The notes beneath the pieces are model-generated. The model did no database searches. It was not told where the DNA came from and worked only from the letters and a program-made list of their open reading frames with translations. The position numbers were made by a program, and so were the translations under genes. A stretch of DNA of 64,000 bases, taken from contig CM059621.1 in assembly GCA_030435675.1 (NCBI GenBank), positions 8,556,001 to 8,620,000 of the forward strand, written 5' to 3'. Below are positions 33,470 through 43,578 of this stretch, in pieces; the stretch's first letter is position 1; each line of letters starts with the position of its first letter. This DNA comes from Steinernema hermaphroditum (lineage: Eukaryota; Nematoda; Chromadorea; Rhabditida; Steinernematidae).

Positions 33470-34206
33470 ATGGGTCAACCGACGGCTTCCCACATGGTCG
33501 AAGAGCCCCAGCGGTGCTGCTTCGGTATCTTCGTTGTGCAGAGCACCTGCATCTCCATGATGATCTTCGAGCTGCTCCTCCTCTCCCACTCCCTCATCTT
33601 CACCGCCACCAACCTCGCCACCGGACCTGAGAAGTACACCGAGGCCAACAGCTCCCTCGCCCAGGGCCTCAGCTTCGAGTACCTCACGCCTCTTCTCGTT
33701 ATCCAGGCAGGACCCACCGTAACCCGTCCATTCACGGTCACGGCGTTCATTACAGATCTTCTGGGTGCTAACGGACCTCGTGGCGATCTTGGCCGTGAAA
33801 ATTGCGCTGCACTACCTCATGATCCCATACCTGGTCCTCTCGCTGGTCGCCGTCCTCGCCGCCGTGGGACTCATCTCCAAGTTCTTCGTCAGCATTAGCC
33901 ACCTCCCGCTCGGACAGCAGATCGAGTGGCCCCTCATCCTCGCCGTCACGCTCCTCTCCTGCTTCATCGTCCTCGAGCTCTACTTCCTCTCCGTGAAGCT
34001 GGTGTGCTTCCGAGCCCTCATGAGGAAGCGAAAGGTATCTTTCGGAGACGCATGCCCGCCTAACCGTCGCCTTTCAGGCTGTGCAGGCGTCGGACGGCTT
34101 GTGCCGGAAGACGGCAGCCGCGGACAAGGCCGAAGACCAGTGGTCCTCGTACAGCAGGCGAAGCACCGTAATCGTGACCGACGACTACCTGGACATTCCC
34201 GCGTGA
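33470..34206 (+). CDS. Four-transmembrane protein, second copy of the type, with a GC-AG intron
   Basis: Three exons: 33470-33706, 33756-34034, 34078-34206 (214 aa). The start ATG has a good context (GCAGCCATGG). Hydrophobic segments: FVVQSTCISMMIFELLLL; WVLTDLVAILAVKIALHYLM; VLSLVAVLAAVGLIS; PLILAVTLLSCFIVLELYFL. A CC pair precedes TM1, and two NxS/T-like sites (EANSS) lie in the first loop. Intron 1 begins GC (ATCCAG/GCAGGA) and ends TTACAG, with CACCGTAACCCG inside. The C-tail is short and polar (ends DDYLDIPA). It has the same overall plan as the gene at 30285, and both carry one GC-AG intron, so they may be distant tandem paralogues. Function unknown. Confidence 0.85.
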
Positions 34207-34334
34207 ATCACTTTCTGCTCACTTCTCCGTCCATCTGCTCTTGACAACTAATGCGATACCGGTATTCACGATAAGTGCCAAAGTTCTGAATAAAGATTTC
34301 TATCTGCCTTCCATAAATATCTACAATTCACTGC

Positions 34335-35448
34335 TTAATTTGTTACATCGATAAGCTTGTCTCCATCTTCGCTCTTGTCATCTGAGTTGTCGACTGCGGG
34401 ACGGAAACCCAGAGCGACCTGGTGTTCTTTGGCCCATCGTCGGACTCTGTAGTAGGCCTTCGAAACGCGCTTGAAGTCCGGCATCAGTCCTTCGCCACCA
34501 GCGGACGATCTCTTGATAAGATCGTGAGCCTTCTTTGGAGGAACTCCTGTCTTGACCAGGCTGCGCGCTTGTCGATCCAGCTGCTGGTTCAAGGCTTCGT
34601 TCATCGTCAACGGTCGACAGTTCGGGTCGTGGGCGGGAGTAAGAGAATTCGCAAGAACACCGTATTCGAATTTGATGGGAGTAGAGCGGAATCTCAGGCG
34701 GTCGCACTGGCTGCATCGGAAGTAGCAGGCTCTGTCGCCTCCGTCAGCGGTCTTGCCTCCGAGCCGGTAGAGTCGAACTCTGTTTTCAGTTTCGAACACC
34801 ATCAGTCCTCGAGATCCACGCTGGGTGAATGACCACTCGAATCGAGGGATCCAGTTTCCATCCTCATCTAGGTAATCCTCTGTGCTGAATTCGTCTTCCT
34901 CATCATCGTCCGCAACGGGTGACTTTGAGTTTGACTTCACCTTCCTCATGGCTACATAGCTTTCGTCATCCAGTTCGTTCGGAATTTTCAGCTACACAAA
35001 GAATTTAATCACTTCATCGCGAACTATTCATACTCACTTTCTGCGCCTGGCGGGCGACAGTTGCGGTAGTTACCCGTATCCCTGTCAGCTTTTCAAGGCA
35101 CTCCACAACAGTCTGTCTGTCCACCCGCTTTTCGTTGAGTTCCAGCAGAAGATGCTGTACTTCGGGACGGTTCCAATTGATGCGCCCGCGTCGCTCACGT
35201 TCGTGCTTCCACGTTGAGGGGCCTGGCAGGATTTCGCAGAGAGTCACGTCGCTGACGATGCCGCCGACCACGTCGATAATCTCACTTTCGGAGGATTCTC
35301 TTCTCTCCCTTTTTGCACATGGTTCCTCACTCTTAGATCCCGTGGAGTCTTCGTTTCTCTTCCTCTTCTGGGTCGTTGAACTGCCTTCTTCGGAATTTGC
35401 CGCATGCGATTCTTCGGTATCCATTTTCGTTGGCACATCCAATGACAT
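34335..35448 (-). CDS. Protein with FLYWCH/WRKY-GCM1-like Cys/His region
   Basis: Two exons on the minus strand: 35448-35038 and 34991-34335 (355 aa). The N-terminal third is acidic and Lys/Ser-rich with a nuclear-signal-like KRKRN. A short helical part (VQHLLLELNEKRVDRQTVV) could be helix-turn-helix-like. The middle has an acidic run (DDDEEDEF), then a segment with aromatic strands, CSQC, and HDPNC spaced like the Cys-Cys-His-Cys/His ligands of FLYWCH or MULE-type zinc fingers. The C-terminus ends in an acidic tail. Likely a nuclear DNA-binding protein, but the assignment to FLYWCH is inference. An acceptor-like CATTTAAG 15 bases before the start suggests a 5' UTR splice or trans-splice. Confidence 0.65.
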
Positions 35449-35865
35449 CCCGCTGGATGGCTTAAATGGGAAAAATAGAACACAGACTGAATAAACGGGA
35501 GAGAGAAACACGATGTGACCACACGCACCTCATGATGGATGCAGAAATTCAAAAATGTTCAGAATGCTGAGCGGCAAGAAGGCGATCGGCGGAGATTCCG
35601 CGAAAGAGAAGTCTCTTCCACTCCCTCGCACCGCTCGAGCAAAAAAGGCCGAACGTAGAATATTTACGGAGACTCTGAGCGGGAACCTCCCCCCGTTTTC
35701 AAATTTCACGTCTTCCTTTCCGCTCATGTCGGTCGGTCGTGCGCGCTTCTTGACGGAACCTCCTTCCGCAGATTCGGTGAAACAGTCGCCCTGAAGACAT
35801 CGCTTTTCACTTCCATTCAGTATTTATAAAACTCTAACTCATATGTTGTGGTTTCAGGGTAAACC
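35449..35865. other. Divergent intergenic region upstream of BUD13
   Basis: About 0.4 kb between two divergent genes. Overlapping 65-79 codon open frames on both strands (35530-35794) lack recognisable features. GTTTCAG/GGTAAACC ATG just before 35866 looks like a trans-splice acceptor. Confidence 0.4.
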
Positions 35866-37200
35866 ATGTCGTCAAACACTTCGATGCAGGAGTATTTGAA
35901 GCGGTATGTCGGTCAGAAGAAGAAAAAGACGAAGAAAGCCCATGGCGGAAGCATGGCGATCGTGGAAGATGATCCATTTGCCGTTGTGATTTCCGCTGCG
36001 AAACAGGTCGACTACAGCGGTGAAGAAGAAAGCGAAGATGAGATAGAGAAGAACATCAGAGAACGGATGAAAAGAGCAAAAAAGGCCAGCTTCAAAGGGA
36101 CATTTCAACCCATCGAATTACAACGTACGTGTGTGTCGTAATGTAGATTTCATATTGTTTCTTTAGCGCTGAATGAGAAGCCGCCCCGAAAAGGCCGTCA
36201 TGATTCTGAGGACGATCGGAGCCCGCCCCGGAAAAACCGTCGTCAGAAGTCTGAGGACGATCGGAGCCCGCCCCGAAGAAGTCGCCGCCATGATTCTGAG
36301 GACGATCGGAGCCCGCCCCGAAGAAGTCGCCGCCATGATTCTGAGGACGATCGGAGCCCTCCCCGAAGAAGTCGTCGTCAGAATTCTGAGGACGATCGGA
36401 GCCCGCCACGGAAAAGCCGTCGCCGTGATTCCGAGGACGTTCGAAGCCCTCCCCGAAGAAGTCGTCGCCGTGATTCTGGGGACGATCGGAGCCCGCCCCG
36501 AAGAGGCCGTCATCAAAATTCTGAGGACGATCGGAGCCCTCCCCAAAGAGGCCGTCGCCATGATTCCGAGGACGATCGAAGCCCGCCCCGAAGAGGCCGT
36601 TGCCATGATTCTGAGGACGATCGGAGCCCTCTCCGAAGAGGCCGTCGTCGGAATTCTCGGGACGATCGGAGCGTGCCACAGAAAAGCCGTCCTCATGATT
36701 TCGATGATGGCAGGAATGCCGAAACGGTGTATCGGCCGAAGATGGTTGGAAAAGGCCGACTTGATGACGGGACGAAAGCTCGCGAATCGGAAAAACAGAC
36801 TAAACTAAATGACCTATACAAGAGCCAGTTCAACAAGGGTGTCAAGCAAGTACGGGATCGCGAGGAGAAGTTGGCCGAATTCGCTGAGATGATCAAAGAG
36901 GACTTCACACGTTACGCGGACAATGAGAAAATGAACACTCACTTGAAGGACCAACTGCTTGAAGACGATCCAATGTATCAGATGAAGATGAATGAAAAAA
37001 GAGAAGCCGATGTGCGCAAGGGAACAGCGATGCCCGTTTATAAGGGTCAGTGGCCTCCCAATAGGTTCTCCATTCCGCCAGGATACCGTTGGGACGGAGT
37101 CGACCGGTCCAATGGATGCGAAGCCAAATTGGCCCTGCAGGCCAACCGAAGAAAAGCTGAGGAGTCAGAGTACTACAAGATGGTGGCAGAATTGGACTAA
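35866..37200 (+). CDS. bud-13: BUD13 homologue, RES complex splicing factor
   Basis: Two exons: 35866-36124 and 36167-37200 (430 aa). The C-terminus PPNRFSIPPGYRWDGVDRSN followed by a GCEAKLALQANRRKA helix is diagnostic of BUD13/CWC26, the scaffold of the RES (retention and splicing) complex in the Bact spliceosome. The N-terminus (MQEYLKRYVG, then Lys-rich) also fits the family. The middle holds eleven copies of a 15-residue unit of the type RHDSEDDRSPPRRSR, as in animal BUD13 but unusually regular at DNA level. The gene has one short intron. It ends 163 bases before the TFAM-like gene on the same strand; both starts follow TTTCAG, so the pair may be an operon. Confidence 0.95.
36190..36700 (+). 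repeat. 45-base coding minisatellite in BUD13
   Basis: About eleven tandem units of 15 codons with core GAGGACGATCGGAGCCC. Units 3 and 4 are almost identical; outer ones diverge. Long antisense open frames across it are by-products of the repeat. Confidence 0.9.
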
Positions 37201-37362
37201 TTATTACTTGTATGAAATTTCGGAATAAAAATATTCCTTGTAGAGAATAGCGTTTGTTCCGGTTGATGGGTCACGCGCCCTCTTGTGGATTCTTTTGTTG
37301 TGCCTGTTGCATAAGTGGCGCGCAATTAGGTGTCCTCGTAACCAATGTTTTTGTTTTCAGCA

Positions 37363-37953
37363 ATGGCAACCATCCAACTGTTGCGCAACCTTTCGCTGTC
37401 GTCCACCTGCCGGGTCGCCGTCGCCCATAAGCGTCTCCCGAAAGGCTTCAATCGCCCTTCGGCGATGTCGCTTTTCATCCAGGAGGAGGCCAAGAACAAG
37501 ATGCCAGGCGCTGCTGTAACGTCCGTGTTCGTGGCGGCCAAGGAGAAGTGGAGCGCGATGTCGGTTTCGGAGAAGAACAAGTACCGCGAAGAGGCGGACA
37601 AAATTGGAGAGCAGCGGCGCCAGGAATTCGGAAAGCTGCCTCTTTCACAGCAGGAAGAAATGATTCGCGAGTACAAGGAGCACAAGGAACGCCTCGCTAA
37701 GAACGCCAAGAACCGAGAGAAGCGGCGTGACAAGGAGGCGAAGGGATACCCGAAGGTTCCGCCAAACGCCTATTCTCTCTTCGTGAAGGAGCAGCTGACC
37801 GGACAGGCTTCCGGCTCAGCTACCGAGCGCATGGCTGAGTGCGCCAAGAAGTGGAAAACGATGCAGCTGGGCGAGAAGGCGAAGTACGAGAGCCAGGCGG
37901 AGCAGCTGAAAAAGGAGTACGAAGTTGCGAAGGCCCAAGTGGAGAAGAAGTGA
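37363..37953 (+). CDS. hmg-5: Mitochondrial transcription factor A-like protein with two HMG boxes
   Basis: Single exon, 196 aa. The N-terminus MATIQLLRNLSLSSTCRVAV is basic and hydroxylated without acidic residues, a mitochondrial targeting type. Two HMG boxes follow: box A from FNRPSAMSLFIQEEA with KEKWSAMS and KYREEAD, and box B from PPNAYSLFVKEQ with KKWKTMQ and KAKYESQAE, joined by a basic helical linker. This is the TFAM layout, which packages and transcribes mtDNA; in C. elegans the counterpart is HMG-5. TTTTCAG/CA lies directly before the ATG, consistent with trans-splicing downstream of BUD13. The absence of introns is normal for a short gene. A nuclear HMGB cannot be fully excluded. 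Confidence 0.88.
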   Translation: MATIQLLRNLSLSSTCRVAVAHKRLPKGFNRPSAMSLFIQEEAKNKMPGAAVTSVFVAAKEKWSAMSVSEKNKYREEADKIGEQRRQEFGKLPLSQQEEMIREYKEHKERLAKNAKNREKRRDKEAKGYPKVPPNAYSLFVKEQLTGQASGSATERMAECAKKWKTMQLGEKAKYESQAEQLKKEYEVAKAQVEKK

Positions 37954-38120
37954 TAACTTCTTCATGTTTTGACACTTATGGATATGGACCTCTGCTTGTA
38001 GATAAATACTTTCCCCACGTGCAGCGCCTCAGCAGATGCTCCGTGCGATCACAAACAACGGACACGGGAGTGTCAGCTCTTGCCCTCGGGAAGGAAATTG
38101 GATGGACTGTTGGGGCGAGC

Positions 38121-38348
38121 TCAGGCGGCGGCCACCTGGTTAGGCCTGGGCTTGACTTTGGTCCATTCGCCCGGTTCGCCCTTTCCGAAGATGCAGAAGT
38201 AGACGTTGGCGACGTAGAGGAGAACGCCGTGGAGCATCCAAACCCACCACCATTCGTCGAAGGTGTCCTCCCTGACGAAGATGTTCACGATGACGGGGGC
38301 GAGGAGGGTGGCGAGACATTTGAACAGCTTGTTCAAATTGTTGCCCAT
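38121..38348 (-). CDS. Small two-transmembrane protein of unknown function
   Basis: A 75-residue open frame on the minus strand with protein-like content: MGNNLNKLFKCLATLLAPVI, a charged turn VREDTFDEWWW, a second hydrophobic helix WMLHGVLLYVANVYFCIFG and a Lys/Pro C-terminus. Two membrane-spanning helices with a short acidic loop are likely. I do not recognise the family. It is convergent to the TFAM-like gene with ~170 bases between stops. Confidence 0.65.
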   Translation of the reverse strand: MGNNLNKLFKCLATLLAPVIVNIFVREDTFDEWWWVWMLHGVLLYVANVYFCIFGKGEPGEWTKVKPRPNQVAAA

Positions 38349-38606
38349 GATGAAGAGGTTGTGGTGCCTAGATGACCTTCAGGAAGGCAGCAGGAGGGAC
38401 AAGTACTTGGCTACGAGTTGGGAGCTCTTGAAGAAGGCGCCGCTTTGACTTCATTTGCAGTAACGGTTTGTTCAAGCCGAAGACGCTGCATAATGACAAG
38501 AAACAGACGCGACGCAAAACACAGTGCACGACGTTAAGGACTTTTTATCTCCCAGTAACAAAACGATAGGTATTTACAACAAGATTTTAACGTTTATAAC
38601 AGCCAG

Positions 38607-39296
38607 TTACTGTGCCTTAACTGACTTGGCCTTCTTCGGAGCAGCTTTCTTGGAAGAAGAGCCGTCGTCCTTAGAAGCGGCTTTCTTCGAAGTAGAGGCG
38701 TCTTCCTTAGGAGCAGCTTTCTTCGAAGTAGATGCGCTGTCCTTGGGAGCAGCTTTCTTCGAAGTAGAGGCGCCGTCCTTGGGAGCAGCGGTCGTTTTCT
38801 TGGTTCCGGCAGATTTCTCCTTGGGAACGGCTTCTGTCTTGTTGGCTTTTGGGGACTTCTGTGCAGAGGTCTTGGATTTCTTTCCAATGGACACCTTCTT
38901 CTTTCCGAGCAGAACCTTTCTCTTCTGAGGTTCAGCTGCCTTGGTCTTCTTGGGCGTTACACTGGCAGCTTTGGCCGGCTTCACAAGAAGGAATCTTCCA
39001 GCAGATCCCATTCCGTTCTTCTTGAGAAAACCCGAATCGGAGCATCGCTTCAGGGCCTGACGAAGATGGACGGTCGCCTGAAGGTACTCGGCTCATGAAA
39101 GATACGATGCGTGTGCACTTACCATCTTCTCGTTGACAGTGAAGTTGGTCACGATGTATTTGCGGATAGCAGCCTTGGTAGAACCCTTCTTGTCGTGGAG
39201 CGCTTCGATGGCTTCCTTAATCATGGACTGGAAAGGAGGGTGCGTAGGAGCCTCCTTCTTGGCCAGGTTAACCGCAGTTTCCTTCTTCTTGACCAT
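38607..39296 (-). CDS. Histone H1-like linker histone, divergent copy
   Basis: Two exons on the minus strand: 39296-39123 and 39077-38607 (214 aa). The globular winged-helix domain is recognisable (HPPFQSMIKEAIEAL, KGSTKAAIRKYI, HLRQALKRC, GFLKKNG). The C-tail is Lys/Ala/Ser-rich with an imperfect repeat of about 12 residues (STSKKAAPKD). It differs clearly from the two H1 genes at 41-43 kb but has its intron at the same place, in the globular domain after the third helix. Linker histones bind the nucleosome dyad. The start at MVKKKETAV was preferred over the upstream in-frame ATG at 39329. Confidence 0.92.
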
Positions 39297-40674
39297 GGTG
39301 GTGAGAGAACCAAGTGAATTCTGAAACATCGCAGGAGTGAGAAGGTCGAAACAGGCACGCGATTTTCATCCGAGACGCGGAACTCGACGTCGCCAGGCCT
39401 CTACCGCCGAATTCGAAAAGTGCGAATAGAAATTGGAAATTGGGAATTCTCCTAACCGATGACATCCACCGACGAAGGAGAAGTAGGGAGAACTACGGTC
39501 GTGTGGACAGAAGAAAACTTGTCTTCGCTGTGAGACCGACTGCGATTTCGAAATCGGTGGTGGAACGTCTCTCGCGCGCCTCCGACTCCCCTCGATGCCT
39601 TCCACAAGGCGAAGAATCCAATCGATTCAGAAGATCTGAGGGAAACCGCTGTTTCGGATGGAATTTCCTGCGATGCCCCTTGTCCTCTAGAAGTGTATCA
39701 CTCGGGTGTATTTCCGATGCGTTCATCTATTCCACCTCTTCCACCAACCCCTTAGAAGAGGTCGCCTTTGTTCTACCGGTGACCCTTTGAAAGCATTTTT
39801 CCCTGCGGCCCTGAGAGTCGTTGTTCAGAGCAACTCCCATATTGCTCGCGTGCGGTGGTTCAGGCGAAGGCACTCGGAAGGGGATTCAATCCCTCCGAAG
39901 GAAAAGTTCAGCCACGCGGGCTGCCGTTAACAAAATCTCAGATCGGTGCTTTTTCCATCGATGCTCCTCTCACATATCTTATTGAAAATATTTTAGTTCG
40001 ACGACACCAAACAGCAGCCAAGATCCCCGAGCCTCTTCCTGAGAACGACAAGTGCGAATCGAGTCAACTGTAAATGCATGTTTAGGACGGTCTTTTGTGG
40101 GTTGTTATGTTGGATACTGAAGGACATTCGTTGGAGAGTCGCCTTCACAATCGAACGCGTTCGAGGATATGTTTTCGGTACCCACTCGCGCTTTGTTGTG
40201 CCCGTCTTGGAGTTCATCGAACACTCCGAGTGAGGGGCGCGACCCACTCACAGGATGGCGTATTCGAGGAGGCGAAACCGGCTAACCAAAGGGAAAGAGG
40301 ATTCTGAAATGGGGCAATTACCCTAGAAGAGCTTCCGAAACACGCAGAAGATCAATGGGGCCGTAGTGGCTTCTTCTGGGAATTCTGGACCCCTCAAAAG
40401 GTCGCCACGGAGTTCTACTTGTGTTGAGGTTGCTCGACGCCGAGCGCCACATGTTCTTTCGGAGTCGATGGATTTGGTTCACTCGAAGTTGTGTGGGTAG
40501 AGAAGACTTTACTCTACAGAGTTCCTGTGGGCAGAGCCAGAATCATCTGTTGGGTGAAGCGAGTGCGGAAGGTAATCATCGACGAAGGGGGAAAGCCGAC
40601 TCCTAAACCACCGAGTTCTAGCCGACTGAAAACTGCATTCGGAAGATCCATGGAGAAACTTCGCAATTATTTTA
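39297..40674. other. Intergenic region
   Basis: 1.4 kb between two divergent H1 genes. No supported exon; open frames have random composition. Confidence 0.4.
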
Positions 40675-41413
40675 TAGCCCAAAGTCTTGGCTACAAAAGG
40701 ACCCCCTTCTGGAAGGGATCGGTGGCCTCCCTGGGGAGCTACGGCGCCTGGAAGCGAAGACACCAAACGCAGCGCTGGCGTCGGTTTGGGCGAAAAAGCG
40801 GCGGACGCGCGGCGAGTCCCGACAGGCGCCGACGCGCCGATATAAAAGAGAGCGCGTGTGGGTGCAGGTCGCAGTCCGCGGGCGGCCTTGTTTTCGCGCC
40901 GGTCCCTCCCTGAACGCTGCTCGCATCGCCCCCCTCATCCACACCTTCTTTCAGAACCCTACTCCGCCATGGCCGACGTCGCCCCCGCCGAAGTCATTGC
41001 TCCTGTAGCCGAAGCCGCTCCCGCCGCCGCCCCCAAGGGGGCCAAGAAGGCGAAGGCCGCCGCTCCCAAGAAAGAGAAGAAGGCACCTGCCGCCAAGAAG
41101 GCCGTGCCCAGCCACCCCACCTACCAAGTCATGATCAAGAAGGCCATCGAGTCTCTCAAGGAGCGCAACGGCTCCAGCAAGACCGCCATCTTTAAGTTCA
41201 TCTGCTCTAACTTCTCGGTCGGAGACAACCAGATACAAGTAGGTGCTTTCCCCCACAATCCACCGTACCACCCACTTTCCTCAGATCAACAGCCACCTCC
41301 GTCTGGCCCTGAAGCGCGCCACGGCCTCCGGCTTCCTCAAGCAGACATCTGGAACCGGCGCCTCCGGCAGCTTCCGCATCGCCGAACCCAAGACCGCCAA
41401 GGCCGCCGCGAAG
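40675..41413 (+). repeat. Left arm of the histone H1 inverted duplication
   Basis: Near-identical reverse complement of ~42760-43494. It includes ~290 bases of promoter, the TATA box, 5' UTR, exon 1, the whole intron (identical in both copies) and the start of exon 2; similarity stops inside the Lys-rich tail. Confidence 0.9.
40841..40848 (+). promoter_or_regulatory. TATA box of H1 gene (left copy)
   Basis: TATAAAAG lies 128 bases before the ATG in a GC-rich context, mirrored exactly in the other H1 copy. A TTTCAG sits 15 bases before the start codon, suggesting a 5' UTR intron or trans-splice site. Confidence 0.75.
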
Positions 41414-41683
41414 ACGAAGAAGGTCGTCGCCGCCAAAAAGGAGAAGAAGGCCGTTGCAAAGAAGCCTGTCAAGAAAGCGAAGGCACCCAAGAAGGAAGCT
41501 GGCAAGAAGCCGAAGACTGAGAAGAAGGCCAAAGCGACCGTGAAGAAGTCCGCAAAGGCTCCAGGAGCCAAGAAGGTCCCAAGCCCCAAGAAGATGAAGG
41601 CCGCCCCCGCCAGCAAGATCGCCAAGAAGCCCGTCGCGCTCAAGAAGGCAGCCGCTGCCAAACCCACAGCCGCTAAGGCTTAA
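40969..41683 (+). CDS. Histone H1 (left copy of inverted pair)
   Basis: Two exons: 40969-41238 and 41285-41683 (222 aa). Order: Ala/Pro/Lys-rich N-tail, globular domain ([52 protein letters not shown]), then a long Lys/Ala/Pro C-tail. The intron lies inside the globular domain between Gln and Ile. Linker histone that compacts chromatin. Exon 1 differs from the right copy by one visible residue (Ile versus Val near residue 10), while the C-tails differ in length and sequence. The start has a strong context (CCGCCATGG). Confidence 0.97.
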
Positions 41684-42432
41684 ATCCTCGTCGCATATAT
41701 TATTTTGATCTCCTCTATTTAGTTTCGACCCTCATTGGTTGTAAATAGCGTTGTGTACATACATATACATATAATCCACCGCCGCCTAGACGTGTGCAAA
41801 TAAAATCGCTAGACATACGGTAACATTCACACAAGATTTTTCTACGATACCAGCAAACATTTAAAACGATGACTTGGTTCTATTGAAGAGATCTTTTCTT
41901 CATTTGGAGAGAAAAGACAGAAGATAACGTCCCTTGTTCACCGGTAGCAGACAAGTGAGGAGACACAGAATTCTGTCTGAGACCGGACTCCCTGTCTCCC
42001 TATTTCCCCTCCTCCAATGAAAAAAGTGACTTTTTGATTCTAGGGTATTACGAGCAGTTGATAGCGGCGTGTTCGCAAGAATCAGTGCCCCTTTTGATTC
42101 TTCATCCCAACGAATGGAATGGTCCAAGCATTTCCATGTTCAAGACCTTTTTCTTACCACAGAAACTACGGTATTAACTCGTGTACGCCTTAGGCAAAAA
42201 AACCACCCATTTTAAAAACCACCCATTCGCGTTCGGTTGTTTTCGACACCTCACGTGTTCCTTCGATGTTGACATCCTTCTTGATCTTTAGTTTTTGAAG
42301 AGATTACTATTTAGTTTTTGAGAGTTTACTATCATGAATATTAGAGTTCACACATATGTACAAAAATGCTTACACGTAGGCACGAGGTTATGAACATTTG
42401 AGATCAAAGTTCACGAAGGAAGAACCTCTCGC
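41684..42432. other. Spacer between convergent H1 genes
   Basis: About 0.75 kb of AT-richer DNA between two convergent H1 stop codons. Contains AATAAA at ~41799 after the left gene, TACGGTA copies at ~41817 and 42171, and a short duplicated AACCACCCATT. No histone stem-loop was looked for in detail and none was obvious. Confidence 0.5.
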
Positions 42433-43201
42433 TCACGCCTTGGCCGCCCTCTTCGCGACGGGCTTCGCGGCCTTCTTCGGCGCGGCGGCTTTTTTAGGAG
42501 CGGCTTTCTTGGCAGGAGCAGCCTTGGCCTTCTTGGGAGCAGCGGGCTTCTTGGCGGCAGTCTTAGGGGTAGCCTTCGGCTTCTTCTCTACCTTCGCCAC
42601 CTTCTCGGCCTTCGGCTTCTTTGCAGCCTCGGGCTTTTTAGCGGCGGCGGCGGCTTTCTTAGGGGATTTGGGCTTCTTCTCGGCTGCCTTCTTCGTGGCA
42701 GGAGCCTTTTTGGGCTTAGCCGCAGTGGGCTTCTTGGCAGCAACAGCCTTCTTGGGCTTCGCGGCGGCCTTGGCGGTCTTGGGTTCGGCGATGCGGAAGC
42801 TGCCGGAGGCGCCGGTTCCAGAGGTCTGCTTGAGGAAGCCGGAGGCCGTGGCGCGCTTCAGGGCCAGACGGAGGTGGCTGTTGATCTGAGGAAAGTGGGT
42901 GGTACGGTGGATTGTGGGGGAAAGCACCTACTTGTATCTGGTTGTCTCCGACCGAGAAGTTAGAGCAGATGAACTTGAAGATGGCGGTCTTGCTGGAGCC
43001 GTTGCGCTCCTTGAGAGACTCGATGGCCTTCTTGATCATGACTTGGTAGGTGGGGTGGCTGGGCACGGCCTTCTTGGCGGCAGGTGCCTTCTTCTCTTTC
43101 TTGGGAGCGGCGGCCTTCGCCTTCTTGGCCCCCTTGGGGGCGGCGGCGGGAGCGGCTTCGGCTACAGGAGCAACGACTTCGGCGGGGGCGACGTCGGCCA
43201 T
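42433..43201 (-). CDS. Histone H1 (right copy of inverted pair)
   Basis: Two exons on the minus strand: 43201-42932 and 42885-42433 (240 aa). Same N-tail and globular domain as the left copy and an identical 46-base intron. The C-tail is longer and differently arranged (more AAKKP and PKKAAAP units). Identity of intron and promoter against diverged tails points to recent duplication or ongoing gene conversion over the 5' half only. Confidence 0.97.
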
Positions 43202-43494
43202 GGCGGAGTAGGGTTCTGAAAGAAGGTGTGGATGAGGGGGGCGATGCGAGCAGCGTTCAGGGAGGGACCGGCGCGAAAACAAGGCCACCCGCGGACTGCG
43301 AGCTGCACCCACACGCGCTCTCTTTTATATCGGCGCGTCGGCGCCTGTCGGGACTCGCCGCGCGTCCGCCGCTTTTTCGCCCGAACCGACGCCAGCGCTG
43401 CGTTTGGTGTCTTCGCTTCCAGGCGCCGTAGCTCCCCAGGGAGGCCACCGATCCCTTCGAGAAAGGGGTCCTTCTGTAGCCAAGACTTTGGGCT
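42760..43494 (-). repeat. Right arm of the histone H1 inverted duplication
   Basis: Reverse complement of 40675-41413 with only scattered differences. The two arms are ~1.35 kb apart, so the locus is a large interrupted palindrome. Confidence 0.9.
43322..43329 (-). promoter_or_regulatory. TATA box of H1 gene (right copy)
   Basis: TATAAAAG on the minus strand upstream of the ATG at 43201, at the same distance as in the left copy. Confidence 0.75.
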
Positions 43495-43578
43495 ACACGT
43501 TGATGTGACTGGATTCCAGAAATAAACATCCCTCCAGCGGCAAAACTTCGGGAAAGTGACGCAGCCACAGACGGAGAA

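Noticed and set aside
35530..35794. Overlapping 65-79 codon frames between the zinc-finger-like gene and BUD13
   Set aside because: Opposite-strand frames in a short divergent promoter; no protein features.
36092..36696. Two long antisense open frames across the BUD13 repeat
   Set aside because: They are antisense readings of the 45-base repeat; the sense frame matches BUD13 at both ends.
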